A DNA stretch of 64,000 nt from Cyanobium sp. ATX 6F1 (GCF_024346315.1 NZ_JAGQCS010000002.1:248001-312000); one strand, 5' to 3'; numbered from the stretch's first letter, positions 37,044-46,108 are shown. Notes: generated by a model not told the origin, from the sequence alone. Numbers and translations: made by a program.

Positions 37044-38237
37044 TCAGGCAGGGCGGGTGGTGTCGAGGCGGCGTTCCAGGGCACGGCTGCCCAGGCCCAG
37101 GGCAGCGCAGCAGCACCAGAACAACACCGCCAAGGTGAGGTAGACCTCGGCGTTCTTGCCCAGGTAGGCCGGGTTGGCCATCACCGAGCGCGCCATGCCG
37201 AGCAGATCAAGCAGGCCGATCAGTGAGAGCAGGGTGGTGTCCTGCAGCAGGGAGATGAACTGCCCCACCATGGTGGGCAGGGCGGTGCGCAGGGCCTGGG
37301 GCAGCACCACGGCGCTGAGGGTCTGGAGCACGGAAAGCCCCAGGGATCGGGCCGCCTCCACCTGGCCCCGGGGCACCGCCGCCAGACCGGAGCGCACCGC
37401 TTCGGCCAGGTAGGCGGCACAGAACAACGTGAGCACCGCCGCGGCCCGCCAGACCCGATCGGGGGCGAGGCCCCCCGGCAGGAGAAAACCGAGGATGTTC
37501 TGGCCCAGGAACAACAGGGTGATCAGCGGCGCGCCGCGGATGAACTCGATGTAGAGCACCGAACCCCAGCGCAGCAGCGGCAGTTCGCTGCGCCGCCCCA
37601 ACGCGAGCAGCACCCCCAGCGGGAAGCTCAGCAGCATCGCCAGGCTGGCCAAAAGGAGCGTCAACAGCAGACCGCCCCACTCGGAGGGGGCCACGCTGCC
37701 CAGCCCCAGGCCGCCGGCAATCAGCCAGAGGCCCACCACATAAAGCAGGGGCCAGCCCAGGGGCAGCAGACGCCGCTGGGCTGCGGGCAAGCGCTGCAGC
37801 CAGGCGGTCCCCCAACGGCCGAAGGCCCAGCGCAGGGCCAGCAGCAGGGCGGTGATCGCCCACCAGCGCAGTTGCAGGGGCAGGCTGAGCGCCAGGGCGG
37901 CGGGGGCCCAGAGGCCGAGGGCCACGAGCAGACCGGCGGCCAGCCTGTCGTTGAAGGGCCAGCGGCGGCCCCGCAGCAGCCCCCAGCCCAGGCCGGTGGC
38001 GGCCGCCAGCAGGCCCACCAGCAGCCACAGGCGCCACTGCTGCTCGATCGGGTAGCGGCCCACCGCCAGCAGGGTGCTGTTGGCCTGGATCACCAGCCAT
38101 TGGGCCCGACCGAAGGCCCAGCGCCCGAAGGCCAAGGCCGCGGCCACGATCGCCACGATCAGCACCGCACTCACCGCCCCATCGAGGGGGGTGGCCATCA
38201 GTTCCCGGCGCAGGCGTTGGGGAAGGGAGCGGGTCAT
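37044..38237 (-). CDS. bztC: Polar amino-acid ABC transporter permease (BztC/NatH)
   Basis: 397 residues. The extended N-terminal half has several helices absent from short GlnP-type permeases, as in BztC/NatH. The C-terminal half carries the permease core FIRGAPLITLLFLGQN and the EAA loop GQVEAARSLGLSVLQT. It pairs with the upstream permease as a heterodimeric channel. ATG 38237 overlaps the previous stop by one base, and the ATPase gene follows after three bases. Confidence 0.92.
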   Translation of the reverse strand: MTRSLPQRLRRELMATPLDGAVSAVLIVAIVAAALAFGRWAFGRAQWLVIQANSTLLAVGRYPIEQQWRLWLLVGLLAAATGLGWGLLRGRRWPFNDRLAAGLLVALGLWAPAALALSLPLQLRWWAITALLLALRWAFGRWGTAWLQRLPAAQRRLLPLGWPLLYVVGLWLIAGGLGLGSVAPSEWGGLLLTLLLASLAMLLSFPLGVLLALGRRSELPLLRWGSVLYIEFIRGAPLITLLFLGQNILGFLLPGGLAPDRVWRAAAVLTLFCAAYLAEAVRSGLAAVPRGQVEAARSLGLSVLQTLSAVVLPQALRTALPTMVGQFISLLQDTTLLSLIGLLDLLGMARSVMANPAYLGKNAEVYLTLAVLFWCCCAALGLGSRALERRLDTTRPA

Positions 38238-39241
38238 CAGCGTTCGCGGATCTGTACCAGGCCGTTGAGCCCGTTCATCAGCGCCGAGATCAGCAGATCG
38301 AGCACCAGGTAGGAGCCCAGCAGCAGCAGGATCACCTCCACCGCGCGACCGGTCTGGTTGAGGGTGGTTTCAGCCACCGAATAGAGGTCGGCGTAGCCCA
38401 CGGCCACCGCCAGGGAGGAATTCTTGGCCAGGGAGATGTATTGGCTGTTGAGGCCCGGGATGATCACCCGCAGGGCCTGGGGCAGCACCACCCGGCGCAG
38501 GGTGGTGGCCCAGTGCAGCCCCAGGGAGGCGGCGGCCTCCCACTGCCCCTTGGGCACCGCGGCGATGCCGCCGCGCACCACCTCGGCGATGAAGGCGCCG
38601 GTATAGGCGATCAGTCCGGTGAGCAGCGCCGTGAACTCCACCGAAAGCCGCAGGGGGGCGTGCCAGACCCCATTGATCAGCTCCGGACCCTGCCAGAGCC
38701 AGCCGGCTTCGAATCCAGCGCCGTAGAGCCCCGATTTGGCCAACACCAGGCCCGGCAGCTGCAGGGCGCCGGTGCCGTTGGGCAAGGAGAGAAACACGAC
38801 GAAATACCAGAACACCAGTTGCAGCAGCAACGGGATGTTGCGGATCACCTCCACGTACACGGCCGCCAGGCGCCACAGCAGACCATTGCTGCTGAAGGAG
38901 GCCATGCCCAGCAGGGTGCCCAGCAGGGTGGAGCCCACCAGGCCCAGGAGCACCGCCCGCAGGGTGTTCGCCAGGCCGGCCAGCAGCGCGCGCCAGTAGG
39001 GCAACTCGGCGTTGAAGGGCAGCACCGACTCGGAGAGATCAAAGCCGGCCGGCTGCCCCAGCCAGCGCCAGCTCAAAAGCAGGCCAGCGGCGCTGAGATT
39101 GCGCACCAGGTTGCCGAGCAGAAAGGCGATCACCACCAGGATCAGCAGACCCACCAGGGCCTGCACCAGCCAGGGAATCACGCGCCGGTCCCGCCACCAG
39201 GGGGGCCTGGGCGCCGCCGCGGGAAGAGGGGTCTGGCTCAA
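38237..39241 (-). CDS. bztB: Polar amino-acid ABC transporter permease (BztB/NatG)
   Basis: About 334 residues with an N-terminal helix pair, a long periplasmic loop and the core EVIRNIPLLLQLVFWY plus EAA loop GQWEAAASLGLHWATT. TTG 39241 overlaps the stop of the binding-protein gene (TTGA) and is preferred on layout; a GTG at 39280 would give 347 residues and overlap that gene by 43 bases. Forms the inner-membrane channel with BztC. Confidence 0.88.
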   Translation of the reverse strand: MSQTPLPAAAPRPPWWRDRRVIPWLVQALVGLLILVVIAFLLGNLVRNLSAAGLLLSWRWLGQPAGFDLSESVLPFNAELPYWRALLAGLANTLRAVLLGLVGSTLLGTLLGMASFSSNGLLWRLAAVYVEVIRNIPLLLQLVFWYFVVFLSLPNGTGALQLPGLVLAKSGLYGAGFEAGWLWQGPELINGVWHAPLRLSVEFTALLTGLIAYTGAFIAEVVRGGIAAVPKGQWEAAASLGLHWATTLRRVVLPQALRVIIPGLNSQYISLAKNSSLAVAVGYADLYSVAETTLNQTGRAVEVILLLLGSYLVLDLLISALMNGLNGLVQIRER

Positions 39242-40305
39242 CGGAAGGGAGGCGAGTAGATCAGGCCGCCTTCTTTCCACTGGCGGTTCAGACCGCGCTC
39301 CAGCTTGAGCTTGGAGTTCTGCCCCACGTTGCGCTCGAAGATCTCGCCGTAGTTGCCCACGGCGCTCACCGCCTTGACCACGAAATCGGGCGGCAGGCCC
39401 AGCTGCTTGCCGAAGTCTCCCTCCACCCCCAGGAAGCGGCGCAGGTCGGCCAGGTTGGGATTGGCCTTGGCCTCGGCCACCTTGGCGGCCACGTTGGCCT
39501 GGGTGATGCCCAGCTCTTCGGCCTGCATCAGGCCGTAGATGGTCCAGCGCACCGCATCGGCCCAGGCCGGATCGGCGTTCACCGTGGCCGGGGTGAGGGG
39601 CTCCTTGCTGAGCACCTCCGTGAGCAGCTCGTGGGCCTTGGGATCGGGGAAGCCGGTGCGCTTGGCCGCCAGCTGGGAGCGGTCACTGGTGACCGCCAGA
39701 CAGCGTCCGCCGAGGTAGGCGGTGTAGGTCTGGTCGCCGGTCTGGAACTTCAGCGGGTTGTAGGCCACCTTGAGCTCGCGCATGCGGTCGGCGAGGTTGA
39801 GCTCGGTGGTGGTGCCGCTTTCCACGCAGATCGGCTTGCCGGCCAGATCCTTGAGGGTCTTGACACCGCTGGCCACGGGCACCATCACCCCCTGACCGTC
39901 GTAGAAGGTGGTGGGCGCGAAGCTCAGGCCATTGCCGCCGGCGGCGTCGCGGCTGAGGGTCTCGGTGGTGTTGCGCGAGAGCAGATCGATTTCACCACTG
40001 GCCAGGGCGGCGAAGCGCTCGCTGGAGTTGAGGTCGCGGTATTCGATCTTGTCGGGATCATTGACCACCGCGGCCGACACCGCCTTGCAGATGTCCACAT
40101 CAAGGCCGCTGTAGCGGCCATCGGATTCCACAAAGCTGAAGCCAGGAAGCTTGCCATCCACGCCGCAGAGGAGCTTGCCGCGGCTGCGGATGGTGCTGAG
40201 CTTCTCGCTCTGAACCCCATTGCCGCCGCTGTCATTGGCGCAGCCGCCCAGCACCAGGGCCAGCAGCAGGGGGGCGGCGAGGAAGCGGCGATGCAGAGGA
40301 GCCAT
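39238..40305 (-). CDS. bztA: Polar amino-acid ABC transporter binding lipoprotein (BztA/NatF)
   Basis: 355 residues with a lipobox LVLGGC at about residues 17-22, so it is probably tethered to the inner membrane. Type-2 solute-binding core: LPGFSFVESDGRYSGLDVDI, RFAALASGEIDLLSRNTTET and the ligand loop KPICVESGTTTELNL. First gene of the importer operon, 92 bp from the convergent-strand GAP-family gene's end. Confidence 0.93.
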   Translation of the reverse strand: MAPLHRRFLAAPLLLALVLGGCANDSGGNGVQSEKLSTIRSRGKLLCGVDGKLPGFSFVESDGRYSGLDVDICKAVSAAVVNDPDKIEYRDLNSSERFAALASGEIDLLSRNTTETLSRDAAGGNGLSFAPTTFYDGQGVMVPVASGVKTLKDLAGKPICVESGTTTELNLADRMRELKVAYNPLKFQTGDQTYTAYLGGRCLAVTSDRSQLAAKRTGFPDPKAHELLTEVLSKEPLTPATVNADPAWADAVRWTIYGLMQAEELGITQANVAAKVAEAKANPNLADLRRFLGVEGDFGKQLGLPPDFVVKAVSAVGNYGEIFERNVGQNSKLKLERGLNRQWKEGGLIYSPPFR

Positions 40306-40397
40306 CAGGGCCAGGGAAACGTGCCAGCAGTGTGCCAGCGGCAGCGGACCGCTCCAGTAACCATGCCGACAGGGCCGGCCTCAGGCCAGGGCGACCC

Positions 40398-41096
40398 TCA
40401 GGCCAAAGCAGTCCCCATCTGAAGCAACCCTTCAACCCCCTGCCAACCGAGGTAGGCCGCCAGCAGCAGCGCCAGCACGCCCACCAGCGGTTCGGCCCGG
40501 TGCACCAGCCAGTCCTTGATACGGGAGAGCGGCGCTTCCAGCCGGCCACCGCTGAGAATCCAGATCAGGGGCGGCAGCAGCAGCAGCGAGCTGGCCATCA
40601 GCACAAACACCGAACCGATCTCCAGGTCGGTGATCAGGCCGGGACGGTTGGTGAGCACCAGGCCCGCCTCCTTCACATAGAACACGAAGTTCTCCGGGCT
40701 GATCAGGGCGCAGCCCATGCCCAGGCCCAGCAGCGGCGCCAGATCCAGATCGGGGAGGCGTTGCATCAACTGCATCGCCCAGCCTTCCTCACCGATGCTC
40801 ACCGCCGGGGTGAGCTGGAACAGGCCCAGCCCCAGCAGGGCCCCGGCGCCGATCAGATCCACCAGCACCTGGCCGCGGCCGCCCTGGTGCAGCAGGTGGG
40901 TGAAGCGCTGGCCGAAGACCACGAAGGCCCACAGGGCGCCGCCGTTGGCCAGGGCCCAGCCGGTCAGGAAGCTGCCGCTGCGCAGCAGGGGCTGCTGGCC
41001 CAGCAGCAGCAGCGCCACCAGGGCGATGGTGATCGGCGAAAAGGCCACCCCCAGGCCGAGCATCGTGGTCTGGGCGAACCAATGGAAGGGGTGCAT
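40398..41096 (-). CDS. GAP-family membrane protein (SfLAP-like)
   Basis: About 232 residues, six helices. LGLGVAFSPITIALVALLLL at the start with the PITIA motif and FLTGWALANGG match the GAP family, related to LysE-type exporters and to the mycobacterial sulfolipid-addressing protein. The frame is open to 41609, but that part is antisense to the HicA-like gene; ATG 41096 begins right before helix 1. Substrate unknown, possibly a small amphiphile. Confidence 0.78.
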   Translation of the reverse strand: MHPFHWFAQTTMLGLGVAFSPITIALVALLLLGQQPLLRSGSFLTGWALANGGALWAFVVFGQRFTHLLHQGGRGQVLVDLIGAGALLGLGLFQLTPAVSIGEEGWAMQLMQRLPDLDLAPLLGLGMGCALISPENFVFYVKEAGLVLTNRPGLITDLEIGSVFVLMASSLLLLPPLIWILSGGRLEAPLSRIKDWLVHRAEPLVGVLALLLAAYLGWQGVEGLLQMGTALA

Positions 41097-41237
41097 GCCG
41101 AAGCCTGTCGTCGCTCGATTCTGATGATCGGGCCGCTGCGCTGCGACGGCGGCGGCCCAGCGAGCAACACTGCGTGGGCTTTGCCTTCCGAGCGGGATCA
41201 ACCGCCATACATTGCAGAAAGAGACAGGCGTGCCGCC

Positions 41238-41978
41238 ATGAAAGCCCACCAACTCCAGACCCTGCGTGCCCTGTTCGCCCACCCCGTCAGCCACGGGATC
41301 AGGCTCAGCGAAGCCGAGGCGCTCTGCCATGCCCTGGGCGCCGAGGTGGATCAGCACGGCGGGCGGCTGCAGATCCGGCTGGAGGCGGGGCCTGAAACCT
41401 GGCTGCACTGCGGTGGGCACCACCGCACAACCCTCGATCCGGAGGCGGTGCTGCGGCTGCGCCATTTCCTTGAGGAGGCGGGCGTCAGTCCAGAGCATCC
41501 CGAAACCGAAGCCGATACTCCCCGGGGCGACCAGGGCCACCGCCTGGTGCTGCACCTGAGCCATCAGCACACCGACGCCTTCCAGCTGGAGGGCGAAGCG
41601 GTGGAGCATGCCGTGCTTCGCCCCGAAGGGATCTGGGGCTCAGGCCAGAGCCTCACCCATCGCCACGACCGTGACGTCGCCGGCCAGCGGGCTCCCCTCG
41701 ACCACGACTACCTCAGCCGGATCACCGCGGCGATCGCCGCTGCCGATGCCGTGCTGCTGCTGGGCCATGGCACCGGTGAGAGCGACCTGCGCCAGGTGAT
41801 GCTGCGCCATCTCAAGACCCACCGCCGCGATCTGCTGGAGCGGATCGTCGGGGTGGTGACCCTCAACGACGCCGACCTCGGTGAGGGGGAACTGCTGGCG
41901 ATCGCCCGCGAGCAGTTCGGCAACCTCCCCCACCGCCAACTGCTGCGGGTGCCGGGGCAGGAGCTGAGGGAAGCCTGA
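41238..41978 (+). CDS. Two-domain protein: HicA-like N-terminus, baeRF-like C-terminus
   Basis: 246 residues. Residues 1-85 (LQTLRALFAHPVSHGIRLSE, EALCHALGAEV, CGGHHRTTLD, RHFLEEAG) resemble HicA-type double-stranded-RNA-binding-fold proteins with the typical FAHPVSHN-like start and a histidine pair. After a charged linker, residues 105-246 have VLHLSHQHTDAFQLEG, a His-rich strand, ADAVLLLGHGTGESDLRQVM and LLERIVGVV, as in bacterial archaeo-eukaryotic release-factor-like (baeRF/eRF1 domain) proteins. A translation-linked role is inferred. No HicB-type partner is adjacent. ATG 41238 is clear. Confidence 0.65.
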   Translation: MKAHQLQTLRALFAHPVSHGIRLSEAEALCHALGAEVDQHGGRLQIRLEAGPETWLHCGGHHRTTLDPEAVLRLRHFLEEAGVSPEHPETEADTPRGDQGHRLVLHLSHQHTDAFQLEGEAVEHAVLRPEGIWGSGQSLTHRHDRDVAGQRAPLDHDYLSRITAAIAAADAVLLLGHGTGESDLRQVMLRHLKTHRRDLLERIVGVVTLNDADLGEGELLAIAREQFGNLPHRQLLRVPGQELREA

Positions 41979-42061
41979 GGCCAGGGGCGAGCGAACGGGC
42001 CAGGACTCGGCCAGGCCTTGGGAGTCGCCGGATCAAGGCAGCCCCTGCCTAAGGTCCCCCG

Positions 42062-42610
42062 ATGGCGCCTTCCCGGAACACTCCCCGCAAGCGTTTCGAG
42101 CAGCGCTTCGAGCGCTGGCTCTGGCGCGTCCGCCTGATGGCGATCGTGCCGGTGGTGATGAGCCTGGTGAGCACCGCCGCCTCCTTTGTGCTGGGTACGC
42201 GGGAGATCTTCAAGGCGCTGTTCAAGATTTTCGGCGGCCAGTTCGAGCCCAAGGGCGAGGCCAAGCTGCTGGCGGAACTGGTGTCGGGGGTGGATCTCTA
42301 CCTGATCGGCATCGCCCTGCTGATTTTTGGCTACGGGGTCTATGAACTGCTGATCTCCGACATCGAGGCGGCCAAGGGCCACGACCAGAACAGCAGCGGA
42401 TTGCTGGACATCCGCAGCCTCGACGGGCTGAAGGAGAAACTGGTCAAGGTGATTGTGGTGGCCCTGATCGTGGCCGCCTTCAAGGCGATGCTGAGCTTCC
42501 CGATCACCGATGGCACCTCGCTGGTCTTCTTCTGCGCCAGCGTGCTGCTGCTGGCCGTGAGCGGTTACCTGGTGACGGGCGGCCCGCCGGGCTCCCGGGG
42601 CCCGAAATGA
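42062..42610 (+). CDS. YqhA family membrane protein (UPF0114)
   Basis: 182 residues, four helices. A basic N-terminus (FERWLWRVRLMAIVPVV) is followed by LIGIALLIFGYGVYELLISDI and LKEKLVKVIVVALIV, characteristic of UPF0114/YqhA. Inner-membrane protein of unknown function. Its stop overlaps the pyrC start by four bases, so the two are co-translated. Confidence 0.88.
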   Translation: MAPSRNTPRKRFEQRFERWLWRVRLMAIVPVVMSLVSTAASFVLGTREIFKALFKIFGGQFEPKGEAKLLAELVSGVDLYLIGIALLIFGYGVYELLISDIEAAKGHDQNSSGLLDIRSLDGLKEKLVKVIVVALIVAAFKAMLSFPITDGTSLVFFCASVLLLAVSGYLVTGGPPGSRGPK

Positions 42611-43707
42611 GCGGACTCCCGCTCCAGGCCACGGACCCAGGCACGCTGCGCCTGAGGCGCCCCGACGACTGGCATGTGCACCTGCGCGAGGGGGCTCTGC
42701 TGCAGGCGGTCGTGGGGGCAACGGCCCGGGTTTTCGCCCGGGCGATCGTGATGCCCAACCTCAGCCCACCGATCACCACCGTGGCGGCGGCGACGGCCTA
42801 CCGGGACCAGATCCTGGCGGCGCTTCCCAAGGCGGCCGCGTTCACGCCGCTGATGACCGCCTACCTCACCGACGCGAGCGAACCAGACGAACTGGAGCGG
42901 GGGTTCCGCGCCGGGGTGTTCACGGCCTGCAAGCTCTACCCCGCCCACGCCACCACCAACTCCGCCGCAGGGGTGAGCGAGCTGGCCCGCATCACTCCGG
43001 TGCTGGAGCGCTTGCAGGCGATCGGCATGCCCCTGTTGATCCACGGGGAGGTCACCGATTCGGAGGTGGACATCTTCGATCGCGAGCGGGTGTTCATCGA
43101 ACGGCATCTGGAGCCGCTGCTGGGCCGATTCCCCGCCCTGAAGGTGGTGCTGGAGCACATCACCACCACCGAGGCGGTGGATTTTGTGGCCGCCGCCGGC
43201 CCGCAGTTGGCCGCCACGATCACCCCCCATCACCTGCAGATCAACCGCAACGCGATGTTCCACCGCGGGCTGCGCCCGGATTTCTACTGCCTGCCGGTGG
43301 CCAAGCGGGAACTGCACCGGCTGGCCCTGCGCCAGGCCGCCACCTCCGGCAACCCCAAGTTCTTCCTGGGCACCGATTCAGCCCCCCACCCCCGGGGCGC
43401 CAAGGAATCGGCCTGCGGCTGCGCCGGGATCTACAACGCGCCGGTCGCGATCGAGAGCTACGCCCAGGTGTTCGAGCAGGAGGGAGCCCTGGGTCGCCTT
43501 GAAGCCTTCGCCTCGGAATTCGGACCGCGCTTCTACGGCCTGCCGCTGAACGATGGAACGATCGAACTGCAACGGCAAGCGCAGGTGGTGCCGATGCTGC
43601 AGGAGTTCGAGAACGGGAGTGCGCTGCCGGCCGACCGGGAGCCTCTGGCCCTGGTGCCGTTCCACGCCGGAGACACCATGCCCTGGAGGCTGAACACCAA
43701 CAAGTGA
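42607..43707 (+). CDS. pyrC: Dihydroorotase PyrC
   Basis: 366 residues, type II dihydroorotase. Metal ligands and motifs visible: DDWHVHLREG (HxH), the lysine in ACKLYPAHATTNS that is carbamylated, IHGEVTD, LEHITT and the catalytic Asp in GTDSAPHP. It closes carbamoyl-aspartate to dihydroorotate in pyrimidine synthesis. ATGA overlap with the YqhA gene. A 7-bp-stem inverted repeat follows the stop. Confidence 0.96.
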   Translation: MSGLPLQATDPGTLRLRRPDDWHVHLREGALLQAVVGATARVFARAIVMPNLSPPITTVAAATAYRDQILAALPKAAAFTPLMTAYLTDASEPDELERGFRAGVFTACKLYPAHATTNSAAGVSELARITPVLERLQAIGMPLLIHGEVTDSEVDIFDRERVFIERHLEPLLGRFPALKVVLEHITTTEAVDFVAAAGPQLAATITPHHLQINRNAMFHRGLRPDFYCLPVAKRELHRLALRQAATSGNPKFFLGTDSAPHPRGAKESACGCAGIYNAPVAIESYAQVFEQEGALGRLEAFASEFGPRFYGLPLNDGTIELQRQAQVVPMLQEFENGSALPADREPLALVPFHAGDTMPWRLNTNK

Positions 43708-43712
43708 CAACG

Positions 43713-43733
43713 GTGACAGTCAGCAGCTGTCAC
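43713..43733. repeat. 7-bp perfect inverted repeat after pyrC
   Basis: GTGACAG at 43713-43719 and CTGTCAC at 43727-43733 are exact reverse complements around a 7-nt loop. No T run follows, so it is a poor intrinsic terminator. It could be an operator for the small gene starting at 43758. Confidence 0.5.
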
Positions 43734-43757
43734 AGGCTCCATGCTGTTGCTGTGTCG

Positions 43758-44006
43758 ATGCGCAGCAAGACGATGGTTGTCTCTCCTCTAGCCCCCAGCC
43801 GCACCCGGGCCTACCGCCTGGTGGATCAGCACGGATGCCCCCACCCCGTCCTCGACGACCTCTATGACTCCCCCGACGCGGCCTGGGGCGACGCGGTGCA
43901 GTGGTGGAGTGAGCAGGGGTTGGGCAGCCTCGAGTCGATCGGCATCGGCGTGGAAGTGAGCACCGCTTGTGGTGACTGGCGCACCCTGCGCCATCCTGGG
44001 GCCTGA
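43758..44006 (+). CDS. Small conserved hypothetical protein
   Basis: About 82 residues from ATG 43758; the frame is open back to 43704 and another ATG lies at 43773. YRLVDQHGCPHPVLDDLYDS and AVQWWSEQGLG suggest a compact alpha/beta domain with conserved tryptophans. No family recognised. It is immediately upstream of the malic enzyme and its stop overlaps a candidate CTG start of that gene. Confidence 0.6.
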   Translation: MRSKTMVVSPLAPSRTRAYRLVDQHGCPHPVLDDLYDSPDAAWGDAVQWWSEQGLGSLESIGIGVEVSTACGDWRTLRHPGA

Positions 44007-44011
44007 GTTTT

Positions 44012-45724
44012 CTGAGCACCACGGCCCAGCTCCCCAGGTCCATCGGTACGCGCCTGCGGGGCGCTGAACTCCTTTCCCATCCAGGCCTCAACAAGGGCAC
44101 CGCCTTCAGCCGCGGCGAGCGCCTGGCCCTGGGCCTCGAAGCCCTGCTGCCCTACCAGGTGGAAAGCCTGGAGCAGCAGGTGCAGCGGGTCTGGGCCCAG
44201 TTCCAGGAGCTGGCCGATCCGCTGCAGCGCTTCACCTTCGCGTCGGCCCTGCGCCAGAACAACCTCACCCTTTTCCACCGCTTCCTCGAAGAGCACATCG
44301 AGGCGGTGCTGCCGATCGTCTACACACCGACGGTGGGTGCGGCGATCCAACGCTTCAGCGCCACCTACCGCACCCCTTCACAGGGGATCTACCTGGCGGC
44401 ACCCGATCAGGAGCGCCTGGCTGAACTGCTGGCCCAGGGCATGGTCCAGACCGGGCTCCACCCAGCGGAGCTGCTGCTGGTCACCGACTCCGAAGGCATC
44501 CTCGGCATCGGCGACCAGGGCATCGGCGGCATCCACATCTGCCAGGGCAAGCTCGCGGTCTACACCCTCTGCGCCGGGCTCGATCCCGAACGCGCGCTGC
44601 CGGTGGTGCTCGATGTGGGCACCGACCGCGCCGACCTGCTCGCCGATCCCCTCTACCCCGGCTGGCGCCAGCCGCGCCTGCGTGGAGCGGCCTACGAAGA
44701 CTTCATCGCCACCTTCGTGGCCGCCGTGGAGCAGCTGGCACCCCACGCCTTCCTGCACTGGGAAGACTTCGGCACCGCCAATGCCCGCCGCAACCTGGAG
44801 TCCTACCGGCACCGGCTCGCCAGCTTTAATGACGACATCCAGGGCACCAGCGGCGTGGCCAGCGCCGCCGTGCTCGCCGCCGCCCGGGGTCTGGGCCAGA
44901 CCCTGGCGGAGCAGCGCATCGTGATCTTCGGCGCCGGCACCGCCGGCTTCGGCATCGCCGAGCGGCTGGCGCGGCTGCTCGAGCGCGGCGGCATGGGGCC
45001 CAAGGAGGCACGGCGGCGGATCTGGCTGATCGATCGCCAGGGGCTGCTGCGCAGCGACCACTACGATCTCCCCCCCAGCCTCCGGGCCTTCGCCAGGCCG
45101 CTGGAGGAGCTGACGTCCTTCCCCCGGGACGCCCATGGCGCCATCAACCTGCAGACGGTGCTGGAGCAGGTGCGGCCCAGCGTGCTGATCGGCACCTCGA
45201 CGGTGGCCGGGGCCTTCAACCGCGCCGCGGTCGAGACGATGGCCGCCGGGGTGGAGCGGCCGATCATCCTGCCGCTCTCGAACCCCACCGCCCTGGCGGA
45301 GGCCCAGCCCGCCGACCTGCTGGCCTGGACGGGCGGACGGGCCCTGGTGGCCACCGGCAGCCCCTTCGAGCCGGTGAGCGTGGCGGCGGGCCTGCGGGTG
45401 ATCGGGCAGTGCAACAACTGTTTTCTGTTCCCGGGTCTGGGACTGGCCTCCGTGGCCGTGGGGGCGCGGGAGGTGAGCGAGGAGATGATCGATGCGGCCC
45501 TGGAGGCCCTGGCCCTGGCGATCCCCGCCACCCACGATCCGCAGGCTCCGTTGATGCCGCCCCTGACGGCCGTTCAGGCGGTGTCGCGGGCGGTGGCCGA
45601 GGCCGTGGCCTTCGCGGCGGTGGACCAGGGCCTGGCCCGGCTGGCCCGCAGCCACCACGAGGCGATCGAGCGGCTGAACGCTGCCACCTGGAGTGCCCGC
45701 TACCGTTTGATCGAGGCGCTCTGA
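44012..45724 (+). CDS. NAD-type malic enzyme, apparent non-canonical start
   Basis: Oxidatively decarboxylates malate to pyruvate. Conserved blocks: LSHPGLNKGTAF, PIVYTPTVGAA, SEGILGIGDQGIGGI, the catalytic Lys in CQGKLAVYT, metal site EDFGTANARRNLESY and the NAD fold FGAGTAGFGIAERL. The LNKGTAF block, conserved in the family, lies upstream of the first GTG (44159). Between an in-frame stop at 43973 and 44159 there is no ATG, GTG or TTG, only CTG codons at 43976, 44003 and 44012. CTG 44012 (then Ser-Thr-Thr-Ala) is my tentative start, giving 570 residues. Confidence 0.88.
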   Translation: MSTTAQLPRSIGTRLRGAELLSHPGLNKGTAFSRGERLALGLEALLPYQVESLEQQVQRVWAQFQELADPLQRFTFASALRQNNLTLFHRFLEEHIEAVLPIVYTPTVGAAIQRFSATYRTPSQGIYLAAPDQERLAELLAQGMVQTGLHPAELLLVTDSEGILGIGDQGIGGIHICQGKLAVYTLCAGLDPERALPVVLDVGTDRADLLADPLYPGWRQPRLRGAAYEDFIATFVAAVEQLAPHAFLHWEDFGTANARRNLESYRHRLASFNDDIQGTSGVASAAVLAAARGLGQTLAEQRIVIFGAGTAGFGIAERLARLLERGGMGPKEARRRIWLIDRQGLLRSDHYDLPPSLRAFARPLEELTSFPRDAHGAINLQTVLEQVRPSVLIGTSTVAGAFNRAAVETMAAGVERPIILPLSNPTALAEAQPADLLAWTGGRALVATGSPFEPVSVAAGLRVIGQCNNCFLFPGLGLASVAVGAREVSEEMIDAALEALALAIPATHDPQAPLMPPLTAVQAVSRAVAEAVAFAAVDQGLARLARSHHEAIERLNAATWSARYRLIEAL

Positions 45725-45747
45725 GCCCACCCATCGCCGAGCAGTCC

Positions 45748-46029
45748 ATGGCCGCCCGCCTCGCCATCGGAGCGATCCACGTCAGGCCGGAGGTGATGGA
45801 GTGGATCGGCCAGGAAACCCTCGATCGGCTGTTGATGCGCCACCGGCGCGGCGACTGGGGGCTCGTCGATGGCCGGGACGCCCGGGCCAACACCCTGGCC
45901 GCCTACCACCAGCAGGGGGGCCTGCGCAGTGTGTACGACGTGGGCGGCGAGATTCAGGTGTGGATCATCACCGGCGATCTGGGTCTCGACAGCCTGCACA
46001 CCACGGTGCTGATTCCCAGCGATGAATGA
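45748..46029 (+). CDS. Conserved hypothetical protein, plasmid-related type
   Basis: 93 residues from ATG 45748, 23 bp after the malic enzyme stop. The order RLAIGAIHVRPEVMEW, LLMRHRRGDWG, ANTLAAYHQQGGLRSVYD, QVWIITG and a final LIPSDE resembles a widespread small family found on plasmids and chromosomes (RHQSGDWG, SAYHT, LWVITE pattern). No function is established. The longer open frame upstream is antisense-like overlap with malic enzyme. Confidence 0.72.
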   Translation: MAARLAIGAIHVRPEVMEWIGQETLDRLLMRHRRGDWGLVDGRDARANTLAAYHQQGGLRSVYDVGGEIQVWIITGDLGLDSLHTTVLIPSDE

Positions 46030-46108
46030 ACCGGCCAGCTCAGCGGCGGTTCACGGCTGACCAGCCGGCGGCCTGCCGTAACTTCAACGGGCCCCACCCA
46101 TCGGCCCC

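Noticed and set aside
41238-42610. A HicA/HicB toxin-antitoxin pair formed with a neighbouring gene
   Set aside because: The next genes are a GAP-family membrane protein and YqhA; neither resembles an antitoxin.
44378-45730. 450-residue minus-strand open frame
   Set aside because: Complement of the malic enzyme gene, whose catalytic blocks are intact.
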